Assembly: GCA_002633025.1 (NCBI GenBank)
Contig: NMRB01000101.1
Span: 604,226 to 668,225 of the forward strand
Reading direction: 5' to 3'
DNA: 64,000 nucleotides
Source: Notospermus geniculatus
Lineage: Eukaryota; Nemertea; Pilidiophora; Heteronemertea; Lineidae
The translations under genes were made by a program, and so were the position numbers. Every line of letters begins with the position of its first letter. Positions within the stretch are counted from its first letter, which is position 1. The notes below the pieces were generated by a model. It was not told the origin of the DNA. It saw only the letters and a list, made by a program, of their open reading frames with translations, and did no database searches. This document shows, in pieces, positions 61,401-64,000 of this stretch.

Positions 61401-63861
61401 GCTTGCTTGACGGCTACCCCCTATTAGAAAAAATAGACGAAAACAATTATATTGTTGAGAATGATATGCCTGTGATCTCCAAATCACACTTCTAGTGTAC
61501 ACATCAACCCCCCCCCTGCCAGTCTGAGTCAGAAAACTATCAAAATCGTGAGGTCCATGACGATTTTTTTAGACATACAAGACAAAATGCTGAAGTGCAG
61601 GGGGTAAGTTTCAGGCGGGATACAGAAGTAAAGAAGGGTCATAGGCCTACATTACCTTTAGATCCCGGCTTCGATCCCTCCTTCTGCGACTCCCTCGACG
61701 GCACGGAGACCCTCCTCGCCCCGGCGCTATGAATCTCGCGTGTCTTTGGCCTTGGTTTCTCCAGACCCATGGCCGTCCCTAACTGAACCTGGAGCGACGT
61801 CTTGACGGCTTGAAGAAGATGCGGCAACCAGGTCTCGATGTTTCCTTCGCACAAAACAGGCTGAAAAAAGATTCATAAAAAGATTCGCTGCATTCTTATG
61901 TGACGTGACGTCATTGCTTTTTTGCCACGTTTTTAACAGATTACCGTAAGATTCTTCTGCTCGCAGCGCTACCTGCACATGTCAATTAAACTATCTGGCA
62001 TGATATTATGACCTTGACCTTACCTCAATGAAGGCGAGTTTCTCGCCAAGAGCGCTCTGTACTCCAGTAATTTGGAAATTGACCGTCTCCGATTCACCAA
62101 GTTCGTCGTACAACAGACAACCTACATTCTCCAGGAGTTTGTTCAGGTACAGGTTGACCTGGTTTATATCATACCCTGGAAGACGCATAAATTATGATAA
62201 TAACTAACAGAAGATGCATAAATTATGATAATATCCATGGAGATGCATAAATTATGATGATTAGATAAAATCTCAACTTACCGTTGCAGACGATATGAAG
62301 AACGTCTTCCATCGACAGGAAGTAAAACCTGGGAAATTTCTGCCGTCGGCGTTCGAGGTGGTTGAGCAGCGATCGTCGACAGTGCTCCAATAAACTATTC
62401 ATCTTCTCCAGAATCACAAGAATATCTAAAAATACAAAATGAAGATCAATATACAGCTGTAGGCCTATCAAAATTAGAGGTTTCCAGAGAATTTCTTACT
62501 AAACCTACTATAAATCCTTTGATCGCAAAGAAACCCTGTCTCATAGGTATTCATCGGAAAGTGCTCACTGAGAGCTTTCCAATGAATACCTATGTGATGG
62601 GTTTTCGGTGCATTTCAAGCTTTTGTACATCTTTTCATTTCAAAATTGGTGTTGGCAGTGACAGGGTTAGAGGTAGGGCATTGAAGGACTCTTCGAACAG
62701 CATTGCATGGCTATTGACCCTCCTATTGTGTAGATGGGGATTTAGCCTAGTGGTGAGCAATGCTGGTGAGGGTGCCAGATGTGTGGAGGCATGGGTTCAA
62801 ATCCCGCTCAGGACTGTTTAGCTGAAACTGGCACAGATTTTTTTTTCAGTCTTTTTCAATATTTTTTCCCAAAAAAATGTGAAGCGGTATAGGAAAACCC
62901 GTCGGATGTCACATTTGAGTAAAATTTTAATGGCCTTGGTGAACCCGCACATTTCAATAGCTGAAATATTCTTCATAACGGGTAAACAGTAGCAGATCAA
63001 TGCACAGGCAATCTGACAGCCCTTGTTGATCATTCAGCGACATCCGATGGGTTTTCTTTGACCGCCTCATAAATTCTTACTTTTTCTTGAGCAACACTGC
63101 AGGACATTCGGATTTTTCTCCGTCGCCTTCATCAACAAGCGGAAATCCCGATTCACGGCAGAGAATACCGTTGCATCATGGGACAGGCTCGCCTTGACGT
63201 CAGTGCCGGAGTACACCTCCTCCAACTCCGCCCACTTTTCTTGCACCTCCAACCAGCAGGATAGGACAGCCTCGATCGTCTGTAGGCGTTTCTGCCACTT
63301 TAAGACTTCATCGAGGAAGGAGCCGGCGGCACTGCTGCTCTGCATGGCCTGTAGCGTCACCTGGTGGTTCTCTAATTCTTCAAATATCGGGTCAGTGTTG
63401 GTCAGGAGACAAACTCGAGTGCCGTCCATTTCCAAATTCATGAGCGACGGTGGCAGCGATGCGATGCTTGGGCGTCTGTTTCTGCTATGGCTGCTCTGAT
63501 TGGATACACGACTCGTGGCGCGTGCATTACGACTCGGTCGGTCACTGACGGCAAGCTGTTGTGATTGTTGGGACTCGGACGCCGATTCGCTTTTATTATC
63601 AGGCTGAAAATGGAAAGAAACATAAAAAATGTTCATCGAATCAGGACAAAAGCCAAGAACTAGGTCCTAGGGGTCAAGACGCTGGTTTACTCACCACTGT
63701 TTCCTCTTCGATGGGTTTTGCCTCCACGGCTTTCGTCTCCACATGATTCCTCATCTCGAAGACTTTACTTAGCCAGACTTCCTCGTAGAATTTGAGCGAG
63801 TTTTCGATGCTCAGGTCCTTGACGGCTCTCTGGACGATAGCACGGACGTCTTCAACGTGTT
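30326..63861 (-). CDS. DNHD1: Dynein heavy chain-like protein, DNHD1 family (56 exons, 5' end beyond window)
   Basis: Fifty-six coding exons on the minus strand were joined by GT-AG borders. All exon lengths and phases agree, giving one frame of about 4,483 residues ending at a stop at 30326-30328. The order of dynein landmarks is complete: linker (FPRFYFLS), AAA1 entry (YGFEYMG), AAA1 to AAA4, stalk and microtubule-binding tip, AAA5, AAA6, the GASWD motif and the C-terminal domain. AAA1 and AAA4 are degenerate while AAA2 and AAA3 keep P-loops, and there are several Ser/Glu-rich inserts. Dyneins move on microtubules using ATP hydrolysis mainly in AAA1; this one probably cannot. In mammals DNHD1 is a sperm flagellum protein. 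The family name is inferred from the dead AAA1, the inserts and the length; a divergent axonemal heavy chain is the alternative. The N-terminal tail and start codon are outside the window. Domain-by-domain exon coordinates follow in separate entries. Confidence 0.85.
31615..35303 (-). CDS. DNHD1: DNHD1-like exons 48-55: C-terminal dynein domain
   Basis: Exons 35029-35303, 34715-34862, 34153-34264, 33541-33823, 33192-33393, 32563-32756, 32081-32217 and 31615-31880 (window residues about 3560-4098). Exon 49 has YVYGNVVSFDWDRDYV, the counterpart of YGGRVTDDWDRR. Exon 52 has LWLNSLLCHVRQNIFELQQ, matching the YNRLLSVIRRSLSDLQRAI segment. Exon 53 has SVWLGGLVNPQALFMALRQE, matching WLSGFYFPQGFLTAVLQ. 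Exon 54 ends near LNLQGASWD, the conserved GLFLEGAAWD motif. Exon 55 has YDCPVFMNKARQ and LPSDQPVSSWTRCGTALI, which match YECPVYKT and LPSDKPPEHWIKRGVALL at the very end of typical dyneins. The exon 48 donor is GTTGGT, weaker than the others. Confidence 0.87.
32351..32562 (+). mobile_element. SINE family B copy abutting a splice donor
   Basis: Head GGAGTGGCACAGTGCAAACA, B-box-like ACAGGTTCAATCCCATC, and tail GGCTTCGGTTTCCTCCTACA. The tail runs to the donor of exon 53 (exon starts at 32563), so the first bases of the intron appear to be SINE-derived. Confidence 0.75.
32870..33153 (-). mobile_element. SINE family A copy in intron 52
   Basis: Full length: tail TTTTTCCATCAGGGCCAAAG at the left, body with GGATGGGGTATTTTACTTGC, and head at the right with inverted B box (GGATTCAAACCCGGG) and A box (GATAACCACTAGGCTATC). 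Confidence 0.9.
33449..33530. mobile_element. MITE family 4, partial copy beside exon 51
   Basis: AAAGCCAGCAGCACACCAGG matches the end of the elements at 13454 and 42330. The copy stops about 10 bp before exon 51 (33541). Confidence 0.75.
33937..34147. mobile_element. MITE family 1 copy in intron 50
   Basis: Left end ACTCATCTTTCCCCAGGTTT with GCAGACGGTATCTTCTGTCA and an inverted right end through ATGCCGTCTGCTGGAATCTG to GACGAGTT. It ends 5 bp before exon 50 (34153). Confidence 0.88.
34421..34570. mobile_element. MITE family 6 (ends TTAGGCTACGGGTATACC-like)
   Basis: Left end AAGGCTAGGAATACACCAAA and inverted right end CTTAGGCTACAGATACACCG. The interior includes TGTGATTTATGCTTTGAAAA. The second copy is at 42780-42934. 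Confidence 0.85.
35638..40314 (-). CDS. DNHD1: DNHD1-like exons 39-47: AAA5/AAA6 buttress, insert, and AAA6
   Basis: Exons 40193-40314, 39741-39965, 39359-39518, 38917-38961, 37792-38095, 37253-37614, 36624-36934, 36246-36426 and 35638-35940 (window residues about 2889-3559). Exons 39-40 form the helical buttress before AAA6. Exons 41-43 add a polar, Glu/Asp-rich insert of roughly 130 residues; exon 42 is only 45 bp. Exon 44 (SLYEEDRLLFATMMCLNIQ) matches the conserved LFEKDKLTFAMLL region. Exon 45 (IIIRMLRPDRLPLAMSKYV) matches the LLIIRCLRPDKL block. Exon 46 (GWVLIEDLHLAPEKF) matches GTWVVLQNCHLA, and exon 47 (FCIWVTSEPSERVPEFML) matches FRLWLTSYPSPHFP. No P-loop consensus is present in AAA6, as is normal. 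Exon 47 also has a Gly/Glu/Gln-rich loop. Confidence 0.84.
36090..36240. mobile_element. SINE/LINE-like fragment with B box in reverse
   Basis: AGAGACTTGCCCAAAGTCTC followed by GTGCGATTCGAATCCGGGAC resembles a tRNA-like head fused to another element's start; the right side ends in the family A tail GATGGAAAAATCAAATACAA. Confidence 0.5.
37020..37180 (-). mobile_element. SINE family B copy in intron 44
   Basis: Inverted tail (GCAGGAGGAAACTGG), inverted body TCACATGAAG and inverted head (GGTTCAG...; CACTGCACCACTCTGACA at the right end). Confidence 0.75.
38539..38742. mobile_element. MITE family 1, full-length copy
   Basis: Starts AACTCATCTGCCCCAGGTTT and ends with an inverted GGCAGACGAGTT. The interior is ATGAATTGGAAAAAATTTGA and CAATACCATAGGATGTGA. 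It lies in intron 42. Confidence 0.92.
39109..39316. mobile_element. MITE family 1, full-length copy, opposite orientation
   Basis: Starts AACTCATCTGCCACCAGAGT and ends GGGCAGATGAGTT, a clean inverted pair. It ends 42 bp before exon 41. Confidence 0.92.
39640..39714 (-). mobile_element. SINE family B head in intron 40/41 region
   Basis: GAATTGAACCCACAATCTTA (inverted B box) and CCACTGCACCACTCTGACC (inverted A box side). Confidence 0.65.
40350..40435 (+). mobile_element. SINE family B fragment in intron 38
   Basis: AGTGGCGCGGTGGAAACATT at the head side, GAGGTTCCGGCTTCGTTCCG at the diverged B box, and TTCATGTGATAG of the body. Confidence 0.6.
40476..45876 (-). CDS. DNHD1: DNHD1-like exons 33-38: AAA5 module with a large acidic insert
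   Basis: Exons 45657-45876, 45306-45508, 44607-44934, 44206-44365, 41410-41558 and 40476-40721 (window residues about 2454-2888). Exon 33 has MAAGFLTYLGPYHYTFR, matching the AAAFLSYAGPFT start of AAA5. Exon 34 (second half) and exon 35 (first two thirds) add a Glu/Asp/Ser-rich insert of about 110 residues. Exon 36 resumes with QRPPFLIDPCSEGMDWL, which matches RYPLLIDPQTQGKIWI. Exon 37 (GRHVLLKNCAEEIDSDIMP) and exon 38 (RRILCHPKFCLFLATNLPKP) match the GNPLLIQDV and SFVIFLSTRDP segments, and exon 38 ends with EVK, the end of the AAA5-AAA6 connection. Intron 36 (41559-44205, 2,647 bp) is the largest in the gene. Confidence 0.84.
41264..41345 (+). mobile_element. SINE family B head in intron 37
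   Basis: GGCTGTCAGAGTGGTGCAGT followed by GAGGTCCAGGTTCAATCCCC, the clearest A-box/B-box pair of family B. Confidence 0.75.
41751..41945. mobile_element. MITE family 2 copy in intron 36
   Basis: Ends ATGTGATCCGCTCCAGCAAA and, inverted, TTTGAGCCGCTCCAGCAAAA, with the family interior (GACAGCAGTGATAATAGTTG). Confidence 0.9.
42330..42548. mobile_element. MITE family 4 copy in intron 36
   Basis: Left CTCCACACCAGGTGATATCC and right GCTTGGTGTGCTGCTGGCTG form inverted ends. The interior CGAGAAGATGAG is shared with 13454-13660. Confidence 0.75.
42780..42934. mobile_element. MITE family 6 copy in intron 36
   Basis: TTAGGCTACGGGTATACTGA (inverted right end) mirrors TAAGGCTACGGGTATACCAA at the left. 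Confidence 0.9.
43896..44126. repeat. 31-bp tandem array with AGGTCA motifs
   Basis: About seven copies of a 31-bp unit containing GTGACCTTCAACCAAGGTCA and TGACTTGACAT, in intron 36, ending 80 bp before exon 36. Each unit pairs TGACCTT with CCAAGGTCA, an arrangement of nuclear-receptor half-sites. Confidence 0.9.
44471..44525. repeat. 55-bp hairpin, copy 1
   Basis: CATAAAAGTATTCACTGGAA pairs with TTCCAATGAATACCTATG. The same element occurs inverted at 62542-62594. Confidence 0.8.
44978..45246 (-). mobile_element. SINE family A copy in intron 34
   Basis: Full length, from the TTTTTCCATCACAGCTGAAG tail to the head GATAACCAGTAGGCTATCAA. Confidence 0.9.
46250..48518 (-). CDS. DNHD1: DNHD1-like exons 28-32: coiled-coil stalk and microtubule-binding tip
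   Basis: Exons 48368-48518, 47810-47966, 47422-47701, 46660-47009 and 46250-46375 (window residues about 2099-2453). Exons 29-30 are heptad-rich and form the outgoing helix of the stalk, ending in SINPEGLQELRSM, the counterpart of the conserved NPEALNELRS at the base of the tip. Exons 30-31 hold the tip: MPESTLQLVESYLKKPSFDP aligns with the IPPKTIKKIRKYIENPEFTP segment and CGSLSRWVKGVAGYH with the LCMWVRAMDVYS segment. The rest of exon 31 and exon 32 form the returning helix. The stalk and tip are thus retained, which argues that the protein still meets microtubules although AAA1 is dead. Confidence 0.85.
46480..46650 (+). mobile_element. SINE family A, 5'-truncated copy in intron 31
   Basis: Body and tail only (CTTGTACCTTGTACCTTTGC to GATTGAAAAATCTAATACAC). 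Its tail stops about 10 bp before exon 31 (46660). Confidence 0.85.
47069..47352 (+). mobile_element. SINE family A copy in intron 30
   Basis: Head with A box CAGCCTAGTAGTTATCAC and B box CAGGTTTGAATCC, then the body and an A/C-rich tail (AACAAATACAATACAATACA). Confidence 0.92.
48066..48342 (+). mobile_element. SINE family A copy in intron 28
   Basis: Head GACAGCGTAGTGGTTATCAC, B box TGGGTTCAAATCC, tail GATACAATACAATACC; it ends about 25 bp before exon 28. Confidence 0.92.
48665..51046 (-). CDS. DNHD1: DNHD1-like exons 23-27: AAA4 module, degenerate P-loop
   Basis: Exons 50875-51046, 50284-50508, 49875-50117, 49147-49355 and 48665-48831 (window residues about 1760-2098). Exon 23 (LMQLWQNECYWAYGARMV) matches the end of AAA3 in dyneins (LWVHEVYRVFYDRL). 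Exon 25 has VLVAEGCPGRASVIVKLAAH at 50010-50050, aligned with LLVGVGGSGKQSLTRLAAF. The Walker A Lys is replaced by Arg and the following Thr/Ser is shifted. Exon 26 carries KLLFLIHKEEMMDTDFL, the Walker B strand region. Exon 27 carries TVRDNFRVCFIETD and HCRMYPQL, which match VRQNLHIVLCMSP and RMFPSL. Nucleotide binding at AAA4 is doubtful. Confidence 0.85.
49405..49622 (-). mobile_element. SINE family A, head-truncated copy in intron 25
   Basis: Tail TTTCCATCAGGGCCGAAGCC through the body to about the B box. The A box is lost. Confidence 0.85.
49658..49855. mobile_element. MITE family 2 copy in intron 25
   Basis: Starts TGTGACCCGCTCCAGCAAAA and ends with the inverted GCGCCTACTTTTGCCAGATA. 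It lies 20 bp from exon 25 (49875). Confidence 0.88.
50785..50862 (-). mobile_element. SINE family B head in intron 23
   Basis: GGTTGAACCTGCAACCTCTG (inverted B box) and GACTACACCAATCTGACA; it ends 13 bp before exon 23. Confidence 0.65.
51286..53110 (-). CDS. DNHD1: DNHD1-like exons 18-22: AAA3 module, best preserved nucleotide site
   Basis: Exons 52811-53110, 52424-52711, 52022-52230, 51558-51684 and 51286-51449 (window residues about 1398-1759). Exon 18 carries CIWAFAGTLEVDCR and YPPDGTVFDYMIDP, which match the start of AAA3. Exon 19 holds an intact Walker A, VGERGCGKSS (52631-52654), and a Walker B-like LMCLVDDLNL. Exon 20 has PKLSPRLVRHFAI, which matches the sensor/arginine region (TPRFLRHFN). 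Exon 22 has YLPIAQRVHYVFNMKTL, matching the P-KSHYVFNLRD segment. Of the six AAA modules this one looks most able to bind and perhaps hydrolyse ATP, as the regulatory AAA3 site does in dyneins. Confidence 0.87.
51735..51850 (+). mobile_element. SINE family B tail fragment in intron 20
   Basis: GAGAGGGATTCTCTACCAAG and CTCTGGTTTTCCCCTACTTT match the body and tail of the copy at 22165-22340. Confidence 0.55.
53236..53416. mobile_element. MITE family 1 copy in intron 17
   Basis: Left end diverged; interior CACATCCTATGGTACTGATT and right end CTGGGGCAGATGGGTT. It stops 20 bp before exon 17. Confidence 0.82.
53437..55567 (-). CDS. DNHD1: DNHD1-like exons 14-17: AAA2 module with intact P-loop
   Basis: Exons 55365-55567, 54857-55011, 54171-54402 and 53437-53736 (window residues about 1101-1397). 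Exon 15 opens with the Walker A loop VVGPPACGKS at 54976-54999, preceded by LNVAHQT, the counterpart of LQVRHG in dyneins. Exon 15 to 16 reads YSKEWRDGLLP as in AAA2, and IIQLDGQAD is the Walker B-like strand, with one acidic residue kept. Exon 17 carries the segment around SPSLMANAGVLYMNQDDVGW, which corresponds to the SPATVSRAGMVYM sensor region of AAA2. AAA2 usually binds but does not hydrolyse nucleotide in dyneins, so this module may still bind. Confidence 0.87.
53791..54070 (+). mobile_element. SINE family A, best full-length copy (intron 16)
   Basis: tRNA-derived head with A box TAGCCTAGTAGTAGTGGTTA and B box GGGTTCGAATCC, an unrelated body (GGGACAGTAAGCCATGGTGC; GACCCCATCCAAGTGAGGAA), and a tail ending CCTGACGGAAAAATTACC. 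RNA polymerase III boxes plus this composite structure define a SINE; it codes for nothing. Confidence 0.93.
54515..54797 (-). mobile_element. SINE family A copy in intron 15
   Basis: Full length, tail GATTTTTCTGTCAGGGCC to head with inverted B box GGATTCGAACCTGGG and A box ATAACCACTCGGCTATCAG. Confidence 0.93.
56337..58199 (-). CDS. DNHD1: DNHD1-like exons 11-13: AAA1 module, catalytically degenerate
   Basis: Exons 58056-58199, 56791-57607 and 56337-56612 (window residues about 689-1100). The entry motif YGFEYMGS and the downstream FKGLALTGCWLCF leave no doubt that this is AAA1. The Walker A loop is split by intron 11 and reads GPAGSPKL where active dyneins have GPAGTGKT, so the last Gly and the Thr are missing. 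The Walker B segment at about 57455-57460 reads CFNNLNRI instead of CFDEFNRI, so both acidic residues are replaced by Asn. ATP hydrolysis at the main motor site is therefore unlikely. Exon 12 ends with a Gly/Glu/Gln repeat (56791-56930) of GEGQ- and EGQ-type units, and exon 13 continues with a Lys/Ser-rich stretch. Confidence 0.85.
57721..57995. mobile_element. MITE family 3 copy in intron 11
   Basis: Ends AACTTAAAGGGGCACAGTAT and, inverted, AACTTAAAGGGGCATGATAT; intact pair with the CATTCTCCAACACTGGG core. Confidence 0.92.
58324..61860 (-). CDS. DNHD1: DNHD1-like exons 5-10: C-terminal linker with two low-complexity inserts
   Basis: Exons 61656-61860, 61191-61420, 60897-61017, 60628-60798, 59289-59336 and 58324-58628 (window residues about 329-688). 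Conserved linker pieces are EGNIETWLPHLLQAV, LDHVTEIVYLVTQIEMTQQV and FDWQSQLRYIFVEE, the last matching the FEWLSQLRYYW segment of dyneins just before AAA1. Between them are a Ser/Arg/Lys-rich insert of about 70 residues (exons 5-6) and a Ser/Gln/Pro/Glu-rich insert of about 110 residues (exons 7-10). Exon 9 is only 48 bp, with a weak polypyrimidine tract, and is the least certain, but its phase is needed to join exons 8 and 10. Intron 8 (59337-60627) is almost wholly nested transposons. Confidence 0.75.
58793..58906. mobile_element. MITE family 2, internally deleted copy in intron 9
   Basis: TGTGACCCATTCTAGCAAAC mirrored by TGTGACCCACTCCAGCAAAA, with most of the interior missing (114 bp). 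Confidence 0.9.
59428..60328. mobile_element. MITE family 5, split by a second transposon (intron 8)
   Basis: The left part (59428-59527) starts AGTGGAACCTCCCTAAGCGG. The right part (60253-60328) ends, inverted, ACAGTGGAACCTCTCTATTA. The two halves are continuous once 59528-60252 and one TAA are removed. Confidence 0.88.
59528..60252. mobile_element. Nested 725-bp DNA transposon with TAA target duplication
   Basis: Inverted ends GGCGAGACTTTTTTTATTCC and GGCGAGACTTTTTTTATACC extend over about 33 bp (to CCTTGGTTAGCGTGC). TAA flanks it on both sides (59525-59527 and 60253-60255), the TWA target typical of PIF/Harbinger. Inside are AAAATAAAAATAAAATTTTA-type repeats on both flanks and a 66-codon minus-strand frame (59717-59917) without known homology. 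No transposase is present. Confidence 0.85.
61112..61180. mobile_element. MITE family 2, right-end fragment in intron 6
   Basis: GACAAGCGTCTGCTTTTGCT and GGAGCGGCTCACAT match the right end of the family; it ends 11 bp before exon 6. Confidence 0.75.
62024..63861 (-). CDS. DNHD1: DNHD1-like exons 1-4: N-terminal part of the linker
   Basis: Exons 63695-63861, 63081-63603, 62282-62425 and 62024-62175 (window residues about 1-328). Exon 2 opens with a Ser/Gln/Arg-rich stretch that interrupts the linker, then resumes with a segment resembling the dynein linker around LEVQEKWAELEEVY. Exon 3 carries FPRFYFLSMEDVLHIV, which matches the near-invariant linker signature FPRFFFLSNDELL of dynein heavy chains. 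Exon 4 is the following helical part. The linker is the lever that bends during the power stroke. The first exon begins in phase with two bases of a split codon, so at least one more upstream exon exists beyond position 64000. Confidence 0.85.
62542..62594. repeat. 53-bp hairpin, copy 2
   Basis: CATAGGTATTCATCGGAAAG pairs with CTTTCCAATGAATACCTATG. The loop GTGCTCACTGAGAG is the reverse complement (one mismatch) of the loop at 44471-44525, so this is the same element inverted. Confidence 0.88.
62733..62820 (+). mobile_element. tRNA-like SINE head (family C) in intron 2
   Basis: GGGGATTTAGCCTAGTGGTG as A box and ATGGGTTCAAATCCCG as B box. It is related to 21470-21590. Confidence 0.65.
62895..63058. 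mobile_element. MITE with AAAACCCGTCGGATGTC ends (intron 2)
   Basis: GGAAAACCCGTCGGATGTCA is mirrored by GACATCCGATGGGTTTTC. The interior CACATTTCAATAGCTGAAAT is shared with 23068-23172. Confidence 0.75.
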
Positions 63862-63933
63862 CTGTGAGGGGAAGAAGTTGAGATCATTAGCTCACTACGG
63901 TATCTACTGAGTCTGTCCTAGTGATTGTGGGAC

Positions 63934-64000
63934 TTGTATTTGTATTAGATTTTTCTATCAGGGCCAAAGCCACAGCATTATTGGCCCTGGTAATACGGAA
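63934..64000 (-). mobile_element. SINE family A copy cut by the window edge
   Basis: Tail GTATTAGATTTTTCTATCAG and the start of the body; it continues past 64000. Confidence 0.88.

Overview
The window looks like nuclear DNA of a marine invertebrate animal. It has split genes with GT-AG introns, many tRNA-derived SINEs and short inverted-repeat transposons, and the palindromic words TAGGCCTA and TACCGGTA recur throughout. An echinoderm, hemichordate or cephalochordate is my guess; the sequence alone does not settle it.

Right half (30.3-64 kb, minus strand): one very large gene for a dynein heavy chain-like protein. I could chain 56 coding exons, from 63861 down to a stop codon at 30326. All have GT-AG borders and every junction keeps frame, giving about 4,483 residues. 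The N-terminal tail lies beyond the right edge. In order the protein has the linker, AAA1, AAA2, AAA3, AAA4, coiled-coil stalk with microtubule-binding tip, AAA5, AAA6, the C-terminal dynein domain, and an extra Ser/Lys/Glu-rich tail of about 385 residues. AAA1, the main motor site of dyneins, has lost both its Walker A signature and the Walker B acidic pair. AAA4 has lost its Walker A lysine. AAA2 and AAA3 keep P-loops. With the low-complexity inserts this best fits the DNHD1 family (dynein heavy chain domain-containing protein 1) rather than an axonemal or cytoplasmic motor.

Left half (1-30 kb): gene-poor and repeat-rich. The only secure coding piece is one minus-strand exon (2076-2277) carrying the first transmembrane segment of an SLC6 sodium- and chloride-dependent neurotransmitter transporter; the rest of that gene runs off the left edge. 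A possible first exon of the same gene lies at 24892-24978, and two weak plus-strand exon candidates lie at 16090-16402 and 25413-25535. The remainder is a 16-bp satellite, a 21-bp minisatellite, SINEs and several families of MITEs, two of them nested with clear target-site duplications.

The introns of the dynein gene are filled by the same repeat families, including at least nine copies of one SINE in both orientations, several lying within tens of bases of splice sites. There is an 85-base assembly gap at 10818-10902 and single Ns at 4576, 11510, 26706 and 43372.
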